A DNA stretch of 64,000 nt from JBAXXL01 sp038206725. GTDB taxonomy: Bacteria; Bacteroidota; Ignavibacteria; Kapaibacteriales; UBA2268. The DNA lies in NCBI GenBank assembly GCA_038206725.1, contig JBBRAO010000009.1, positions 15,795 through 79,794 of the forward strand, given 5' to 3'. Numbering within the stretch: position 1 is the first letter of the stretch; every line of letters starts with the position of its first letter. Below, piece by piece: positions 58,755-64,000 of this stretch. The notes under the pieces are model-generated. The model searched no databases, had not been told where the DNA came from, and saw only the letters and a list, made by a program, of their open reading frames with translations. The translations under genes and the position numbers were made by a program.

Positions 58755-60083
58755 CTACTTTTTGCGGCGGCCAATACAATGGTATTCGTAGCCGAGTGCT
58801 TCCATTTCGTTTGGATCGTATAGATTGCGTCCGTCGAAAATGACTTTACTTTTTAATTTGCTACTCAAAATATCAAAATCCGGTGTTCTGAAAGGATTCC
58901 ATTCGGTGCAAATAACCAAACAATCGGCATTATCTAAACATTTGTACATATCTTCGTGGTAGTTAATTTTATCGCCGAATGTAAGCCGAGTATTGTACAT
59001 AGCTTCGGGATCGTAACAATCAATAGACGCGCCTTCGTTCAACAAGTAATCAATTATATAAAACGCCGGTGCTTCGCGTGTGTCGTCGGTATTTGGCTTA
59101 AATGCAAGTCCCCATAGAGCGACTTTTTTCCCCTTTAAATCCGGGAATTTTGTTTTTACTTTCTCCGCGAAATATTCTATTTGCGCATCGTTAACTTTTT
59201 TAACAGTTTCGACAATAGTTAACGGTGTGCCGACTGCGCGGGACGAATAAATGATTGCTTTTACGTCTTTAGGGAAACAACTTCCGCCATATCCTACACC
59301 CGGGAACAAAAACCTTTTACCAATTCTGGTATCGGAGCCAATTCCCATACGTATGTTTTCTATGTCGGCTCCAACGACTTCGCAGTATTTTGCTAAATCG
59401 TTCATAAAGGATATCTTGGTAGCCAAAAAGGCATTCGCGGCGTATTTAGTTATTTCGGCGCTTTTTTCATCCATAAAAATAATAGGATTTCCGCTGCGTA
59501 CGAAAGGTTTGTACATTTCGGTCATAACTGTTTTTACATATTCACTGCTTGTACCTATAACAACTCTGTCGGGCTTCATCGCGTCATCAACGGCAAAACC
59601 CTCACGTAAAAATTCAGGGTTGCTACAGACTAATACAGAGTGCTTACCGAGGATTTCATCGAATATAGCAAGAACTTTATCAGAAGTACCGACAGGAACT
59701 GTACTTTTATCAACAACGATTTTATTTTCGGTTATATTATGCTTTTTTATAATATGAGCGATGTCTTTGGAACAATTCAGAATGTGTTCTAAGTCAGCAC
59801 TGCCATCTTCGTTCGGTGGCGTTGCCAGACATAAAAAGATTACATCACATTCCAAAACGGTTTTTTCTAGGTCATCTGTAAAATGTAAGCGGTTTTCTTT
59901 TATATTTTTCTGCATCAGAGTTTCTAAACCAGGTTCGTATATTGGGCAAACTCCGGATTTCATTTTTGCTAATTTATCCTGATCAATATCTACACACCAT
60001 ACATTATTGCCCATTGCGGCGAAGGTAGTACCTGAAACCAAGCCTACATAGCCTGTACCTACAATACTGATTTTAACTGCCAT
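58755..60083 (-). CDS. ugd: UDP-glucose 6-dehydrogenase
   Basis: Ugd oxidises UDP-glucose twice with NAD to UDP-glucuronate, for capsule or exopolysaccharide. The 442-residue protein has the NAD-binding GTGYVGLVSGTTFAAMGNNV (about 10-29), IYEPGLETLMQKN, CLATPPNEDGSADLEH, STVPVGTSDKV, NPEFLREGFAVDD, PDRVVIGTSS and AEITKYAANAFLATKISFMN. The catalytic-Cys loop is FPGVGYGGSCFPKDVKAI, with Cys at about 269. C-terminal KKVALWGLAFKPNTDDTREA and VIFDGRNLYDPN complete the fold. A CAAAATTA word (60131-60138), the reverse of TAnnTTTG, may be part of its promoter. Confidence 0.96.
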   Translation of the reverse strand: MAVKISIVGTGYVGLVSGTTFAAMGNNVWCVDIDQDKLAKMKSGVCPIYEPGLETLMQKNIKENRLHFTDDLEKTVLECDVIFLCLATPPNEDGSADLEHILNCSKDIAHIIKKHNITENKIVVDKSTVPVGTSDKVLAIFDEILGKHSVLVCSNPEFLREGFAVDDAMKPDRVVIGTSSEYVKTVMTEMYKPFVRSGNPIIFMDEKSAEITKYAANAFLATKISFMNDLAKYCEVVGADIENIRMGIGSDTRIGKRFLFPGVGYGGSCFPKDVKAIIYSSRAVGTPLTIVETVKKVNDAQIEYFAEKVKTKFPDLKGKKVALWGLAFKPNTDDTREAPAFYIIDYLLNEGASIDCYDPEAMYNTRLTFGDKINYHEDMYKCLDNADCLVICTEWNPFRTPDFDILSSKLKSKVIFDGRNLYDPNEMEALGYEYHCIGRRKK

Positions 60084-60190
60084 ATTTTTCCTTGTTAACT
60101 TTATTCTAAAAATTACGTATAATTCTATTTCAAAATTATGAAAAAAATAATTGTAGAAAAAATTTTCTCTAATTATTTTTGCAAAAAATA

Positions 60191-60222
60191 TTTGTTATAT
60201 TTCAAAATTACAGTTAACTTTG
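60191..60222 (+). promoter_or_regulatory. Bacteroidota-type promoter of the T9SS cargo operon
   Basis: TTTG at 60191-60194 and TAACTTTG at 60215-60222 are spaced by 20 bp. This matches the Bacteroidota primary sigma consensus (TTTG, 19-21 nt, TAnnTTTG). The ATG of the downstream gene is at 60230, so the leader is very short. Confidence 0.7.
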
Positions 60223-60229
60223 TACTATT

Positions 60230-61024
60230 ATGAAAAATACTTTTTTAATATTGATAATTGGTTTCGCTTTCGGATGTTTGTGTAAAACTTCCGCAAATGA
60301 AATATTTATTGCAGATACGACGCTTCGCCCCTTGTATCCCGCTGTTATCCGCGTGCGGGGTAGTTTGGATATTCCCGCCGATTCCGTTGAAATCAACCTA
60401 AAATACAACAAAACTCAGCTCAACATAATTAACGTTTTTTCTGATGAAAATAATATTTTTATGGAGCCGGTTTTAAAATTTTACTCTATAGACGCGAACC
60501 CGGATAGTATCATATTGGTAATTAAAAGCAAAAGAATTAACTCTGCCGGTAAAGATTTTTGCAATATCAAGCTAAGTGCTTTGTTTAATCAAGATTCTAT
60601 ATTCCAATTAAAACCCACGAATTTAATAATCAACGGCAAAAAAGCCGACTCTACATTTAAAACCGGTAATATAAGGTTGCTAAAAACAATTAAATCGGAG
60701 ATCAGTTTTGCATATCCCAATCCTTTTGGTTACGAAACGAAAGTAGGCTTTACTTTATTCGACGAGAAAGAGGTGAGCATAAATATATATAATTCATCTG
60801 GAAGAATGGTAAAGAATATTGATAAGAACTATGAATACCCCGAATTTATTTTCTTGGACTCCGAGAGTCAGGTTATTCGTTTTCATCCGGAAGAAAAACA
60901 GACAAAAGGAAGATATTATATGAACTGGCAACCTAAAATTGGTTTTTGGCCTTCTGGTGTGTACTATATAGTATTTAATATTGGTGGCGAAATATTTCAA
61001 ACCAACGTAATATTGGTAAAATAA
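60230..61024 (+). CDS. secreted T9SS cargo protein (cohesin-like N-terminus)
   Basis: This 264-residue protein has a signal peptide (MKNTFLILIIGFAFGCLCKTSA). Residues of about 25-160 form a beta domain (VRGSLDIPADSVEINLKYNK, IILVIKSKRINSAGKDFCNI, KLSALFNQDSIFQLKPTNLI) whose layout resembles cohesin/Ig-like adhesion domains. From about 160 a T9SS type A sorting domain follows: ISFAYPNPFGYETKVGFTLF, EVSINIYNSSGRMVKNIDKN, WPSGVYYIVFNIGGEIFQTN. It is therefore predicted to go to the surface by T9SS. It is first in a pair with the IgGFc-like gene (5-nt gap), transcribed from the promoter at 60191. Confidence 0.78.
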   Translation: MKNTFLILIIGFAFGCLCKTSANEIFIADTTLRPLYPAVIRVRGSLDIPADSVEINLKYNKTQLNIINVFSDENNIFMEPVLKFYSIDANPDSIILVIKSKRINSAGKDFCNIKLSALFNQDSIFQLKPTNLIINGKKADSTFKTGNIRLLKTIKSEISFAYPNPFGYETKVGFTLFDEKEVSINIYNSSGRMVKNIDKNYEYPEFIFLDSESQVIRFHPEEKQTKGRYYMNWQPKIGFWPSGVYYIVFNIGGEIFQTNVILVK

Positions 61025-61029
61025 TAAAT

Positions 61030-63543
61030 ATGAAAAAGATTTTATTTATATTAATTTGTCTGATTTGCAGTAATCATATTGTTTATACGCAAAATACTAA
61101 CGACATCAAACAGCGTCCGGTTGTAAAAATTGTTAAAAATCCAATTGGATCGGAATATTTTATCTGTTTTATGAAGAATTATCAAGATTTAGTATCCCCA
61201 CCCAATCCAATCCAACTAAAGTTGTTTATCACAGCTCTTAACGATGCGAATGTTAAAATAGAAATTCCCTCGCTAAAATATGTTTTAGAAATATTTATTC
61301 CCAAAAATACTACTCAGCAAGTATTAATTCCGAAAGAAGCGCAGATAATAAAGAATAATGTTGTATTAGAAGATGCGGCAATACACGTAATCTCCGATAA
61401 ACCAATATTTCTCTACGGATTGAACACGCGAAATCAAACGAGCGATACATATTTGGCGTTTCCTATTTCGACATTAGGAACCAGATACAGAATAATGAGT
61501 TTTTCTACCGCCGATTTGCGTTTACGAGAACTTGCTAAACCGGAGATGGCTGTAACCAGCCCATACGACAGCACTATAGTAAAAATTATCCCAACAGTGG
61601 AACTTGAGAACAATGTTAAAATCGGGGACACATTAGTTGTCAAAATGAATCGTGGCGATGTGTATCAATTAGCACCACCAATCAAAAAAAATAAAGTAGA
61701 TTCACTAAGTAGTAACAAGTGGGATTTAACAGGTACAATAGTTCTGTCCAATAAACCTGTTGCCGCTTTCGGGGGGCACGAATGCGCTTTCGTTCCTTTA
61801 AGTATGCCCGACAATACCTGCAACCATTTAGTAGAACAATTGCCGCCAACATCTTCTTGGGGAAAGCACTTTTTCTGCGGAAAGCTCGCTAAACGGACGA
61901 CATACCAATTTCGTATTTTAGCCGATAAAGACAGCACAACAATTTTCATAAATGCCAAAAATAGAATTAGTCTAAACTCCGGACAATTTTACGATGGCAG
62001 AACTGACCAAGACATCGTGATATCGGCAAACAAGCCTATATTGGTGGCTCAATATTCCGAAGGTTTCCGTAATGGCGACAATATCGGTGATCCGATGATG
62101 CTTTTACTCCCTCCGACTAATCAATTTCTGAGCGACTATTCATTTTCTACACCAAAGGACGGCTCTTGGAACCATTTCATTAATGTTATAGTTCCGACCG
62201 GCTCTATTCGGAATTTAACGGTTGACGGTAAAACTCCATTATTTATGGATTCTTCATTTATTCAAGCTCCTACTTATTTCTCGCCACAGCCTTTGGCGGG
62301 GCGCGCTCAAAAAACAATCATTGACAAATACAAATTAGTATATCGCCAATTAGGGCTTAGCCTTTATTCTATTGCTACTATTCAGATTCCTTATGGACCC
62401 CATCAAATCCTATGTACTAAACCATTCGGTATGTACTCTTATGGTTTTGGATTCGGCGATGATTCTTATGATGCCTACGGCACGATGGGTGGTCAAACTT
62501 TTCAGGAATACGAATACGCGCCCGATAAAGAAGCGCCTTATGTCAAATCATATAATGAAGATAATGCTATTGCTTTAATCGTTCACGAAGATAGGGAAAA
62601 CGATTCAGGCATTGATCAAATCGTGATTAAGGAAAATTCGAATATTGATTTCGAACCGTTTACTGTTCCTCTCGGTATTGCGCAATTGAAGTTGACCGCC
62701 TTCGCCACCGCACCCAACAAACCCGGCAGAGCCGTAATATCGGTACGCGATCAAGTAGGTAATGAAGAATCTTATACTATTTGCTATATTTATAATACCG
62801 ATGCGGGCAGATATATTTACGAGTTCGATAGAAGTAGTGTAATGACCTGCCAAGTGAACGAATGGTACGTTGGCGCATTTGGACGAATAGCCCAAACGTA
62901 TAACACAATTGATTTCACACAAGCGGGGAATGTCAAATCAACCGGTGGTGGAACATTCGCTAAGCCTATGTCAGTAAATGGAATAGGCGGGGGTTATATA
63001 TCCTATAGGTTTAAACCTATGTTTAGTGTAACCGGTAAATTAATGTTCGAAAATATAAATGCCGTTATGTCAGCTCCGGACGACAACTTAACCCCTTTCG
63101 ATAGTTCTGACATAGGTAGTAGATTGGTTCAAAGAACGGATAAGCTGAAGGTAAATGCGTTATTTATGAATTTATCAGTATCATTAGAGTGGTATTTTGA
63201 TAGACGTTTATATTTGACAGGCGGGATAAATGCAGGTACTAAATTATATGAGAATACCTCCCAGACTCGTATTATAACTGATGACGCGTTTCAATACAAC
63301 TCGGAAAAGATCGTCAAAAGTTCAGCGAAAATTATGAATTCTTTTGGAGCCAATTTATTTGCCGGAGTGGGGTTTGCATCTACTTTACCAATCTATAATG
63401 AATATGCTTCCGTATTCATAGAAATTCTGTACGATTATGGCTTTACCAATTATTTAAAAGATGGATTAACCAAAAATTCGGGAGAAGGAATCTGGCGTAT
63501 AAATAAATTAGTATTGAACTTAGGATTAAAATACAATTTCTAA
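61030..63543 (+). CDS. IgGFc-binding-like N-terminus with outer-membrane-barrel-like C-terminus
   Basis: This 837-residue protein has a signal peptide (to about VYTQ, residue 21). Residues of about 40-480 resemble the IgGFc-binding N-terminal region found in FCGBP and many bacterial proteins: GSEYFICFMKNYQ, FIPKNTTQQVLIPKEAQ, ITSDKPIFLYGLN-like HVISDKPIFLYGLNTRNQTS, GTIVLSNKPVAAFGGHECAF, LPPTSSWGKHFFCGKLAKRT and VISANKPILVAQYSEG. A further Ig-like segment follows (about 500-595). From about 597 to the end, 240 residues of alternating strands (GGGYISYRFKPMFSVTGKLM, LFMNLSVSLEWYFDRRLYLT, ASVFIEILYDYGFTNYLKDG) end LVLNLGLKYNF, with the C-terminal Phe of an outer-membrane barrel. A surface adhesin displayed on its own barrel is an inference. 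Confidence 0.78.
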   Translation: MKKILFILICLICSNHIVYTQNTNDIKQRPVVKIVKNPIGSEYFICFMKNYQDLVSPPNPIQLKLFITALNDANVKIEIPSLKYVLEIFIPKNTTQQVLIPKEAQIIKNNVVLEDAAIHVISDKPIFLYGLNTRNQTSDTYLAFPISTLGTRYRIMSFSTADLRLRELAKPEMAVTSPYDSTIVKIIPTVELENNVKIGDTLVVKMNRGDVYQLAPPIKKNKVDSLSSNKWDLTGTIVLSNKPVAAFGGHECAFVPLSMPDNTCNHLVEQLPPTSSWGKHFFCGKLAKRTTYQFRILADKDSTTIFINAKNRISLNSGQFYDGRTDQDIVISANKPILVAQYSEGFRNGDNIGDPMMLLLPPTNQFLSDYSFSTPKDGSWNHFINVIVPTGSIRNLTVDGKTPLFMDSSFIQAPTYFSPQPLAGRAQKTIIDKYKLVYRQLGLSLYSIATIQIPYGPHQILCTKPFGMYSYGFGFGDDSYDAYGTMGGQTFQEYEYAPDKEAPYVKSYNEDNAIALIVHEDRENDSGIDQIVIKENSNIDFEPFTVPLGIAQLKLTAFATAPNKPGRAVISVRDQVGNEESYTICYIYNTDAGRYIYEFDRSSVMTCQVNEWYVGAFGRIAQTYNTIDFTQAGNVKSTGGGTFAKPMSVNGIGGGYISYRFKPMFSVTGKLMFENINAVMSAPDDNLTPFDSSDIGSRLVQRTDKLKVNALFMNLSVSLEWYFDRRLYLTGGINAGTKLYENTSQTRIITDDAFQYNSEKIVKSSAKIMNSFGANLFAGVGFASTLPIYNEYASVFIEILYDYGFTNYLKDGLTKNSGEGIWRINKLVLNLGLKYNF

Positions 63544-63544
63544 G

Positions 63545-64000
63545 ATGTATAGTATTTTTGATATACCAGTCATTCAAGCCGCCGGGGTTCGATCGCTGGA
63601 AGATGCACAAACCCTTGTTGATAACGGTTTTCGATTCATAGGCTTTCCATTAAGGTTGGCTTTCCACCCTGTGGATATTTCCGAAAAGGATACTAAGGAT
63701 ATTATTGCTCGATTTCCGAGAAGTATTCATCCGGTTCTAATTACTTATGAAACCAATCCCAATGAATTGGCTAAACTTATTCAATATTTGGAAGTTAATA
63801 TCATTCAAATTCACTCCGATATTGACCCAATGACTCTTGAGGCACTTAAAAGTAGGCTACCCGGGTTAAAAATAATTAAAAGCTTAATCGTGAAGGAAGA
63901 CAATCTGGAGGAGCTCAAATCACAAGTGAATGAATTCACACCTTATACCGACGCGTTCATTACAGATACTTTTGATTTTGCGACCGGTGCCTGCGGTGCT
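63545..64000 (+). CDS. phosphoribosylanthranilate isomerase-like protein, partial
   Basis: The open frame from ATG 63545 reaches the window end after 152 residues. It has the TIM-barrel layout of TrpF: AAGVRSLEDAQTLVDNGFRF (about 11-30), FPLRLAFHPVD, INIQIH-like VNIIQIHSDID (TrpF has QLHG), and TDAFITDTFDFATGACGA, which corresponds to the phosphate-binding end of the family, with the Asp aligned to the general acid. The usual N-terminal K-x-C-G, whose Cys is the general base of TrpF, is replaced by IQAAG. It may therefore be a TrpF paralogue with a different activity. It begins 1 nt after the preceding gene stops. Confidence 0.62.
   Translation, partial: MYSIFDIPVIQAAGVRSLEDAQTLVDNGFRFIGFPLRLAFHPVDISEKDTKDIIARFPRSIHPVLITYETNPNELAKLIQYLEVNIIQIHSDIDPMTLEALKSRLPGLKIIKSLIVKEDNLEELKSQVNEFTPYTDAFITDTFDFATGACGA

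Noticed and set aside
59251..59757. 168-residue frame antisense to ugd
   Set aside because: It lies fully inside a clear ugd gene, has atypical residue composition for its neighbours and no start signals.
1..64000. tRNA, rRNA, tmRNA or RNase P RNA genes and CRISPR arrays
   Set aside because: No T-arm GTTCGA-type consensus in a cloverleaf context, no conserved rRNA or RNase P core words and no regular repeat-spacer array were seen on either strand. A covariance search could still find a divergent small RNA.

Overview
The window is AT-rich bacterial chromosome, densely coded on both strands. It most likely comes from the Bacteroidota/Chlorobi/Ignavibacteria/Kapabacteria (FCB) assemblage. The reasons are several large secreted proteins with C-terminal domains of the type IX secretion (T9SS) sorting kind, a FISUMP-domain protein, a TonB-dependent receptor, a methylmalonyl-CoA mutase small subunit, LPS/Kdo genes, and one good Bacteroidota-type promoter (TTTG, 20 nt, TAnnTTTG) before the gene at 60230. 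No rRNA, tRNA or CRISPR array was recognised. The species cannot be named from the sequence alone.

Layout. 1-3.8 kb is a mobile-looking corner: a partial secreted repeat protein, a PmeII-like restriction endonuclease overlapping its DNA methyltransferase, and a GT9 glycosyltransferase inserted between the intact methyltransferase and a decayed duplicate of that gene's 5' end and promoter. 3.9-7.0 kb holds two secreted surface proteins. 7.0-18.1 kb has peptidase T, AcpS, a TonB receptor paired with an M12-type secreted metalloprotease, a GNAT acetyltransferase and a beta-propeller T9SS cargo protein. These are separated by repeat-filled spacers. 18.1-20.2 kb is mutA without an adjacent mutB. 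20.6-27.6 kb is an envelope cluster: an outer-membrane protein, two tandem paralogues with coiled-coil and barrel-like parts, a TPR protein, a FISUMP protein and a VWA-OmpA lipoprotein.

27.6-29.1 kb is scarred by rearrangement. A hicBA toxin-antitoxin pair lies between direct repeats, followed by an IS4-type transposase fragment fused to the last 16 codons and terminator of a lost third paralogue. 29.3-31.1 kb encodes an ECF sigma factor overlapping a gene for an unusual protein that joins an anti-sigma-like N-terminus and inner-membrane helix to an outer-membrane-barrel-like C-terminus. 31.7-37.1 kb is a five-gene operon: propeller protein, M50 peptidase, VWA-like membrane protein, periplasmic protein, MntP. 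A small LRAT-like protein follows.

37.8-60.1 kb is mostly housekeeping: rpsO-pnp, a U32 peptidase-like protein with folC, an acyl-CoA ligase, mutS, a DMT transporter, metK with a sugar nucleotidyltransferase, an Rrf2 regulator divergent from a ferredoxin-hcp operon (nitrosative stress), mnmE, gatC-kdsB, rpiB and ugd. Two parS-like palindromes lie between hcp and mnmE, which suggests that the origin of replication is not far away. 60.2-64.0 kb ends with a T9SS-type protein, an IgGFc-binding-like protein fused to a barrel, and the start of a TrpF-like gene.

The strongest candidates for something new are the sigma/anti-sigma-barrel pair, the coiled-coil/barrel paralogue family with its truncated third copy, the promoter-carrying methyltransferase remnant in front of the glycosyltransferase, and the M50/VWA envelope operon. 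Functions given for unrecognised proteins are inferences from composition and context.
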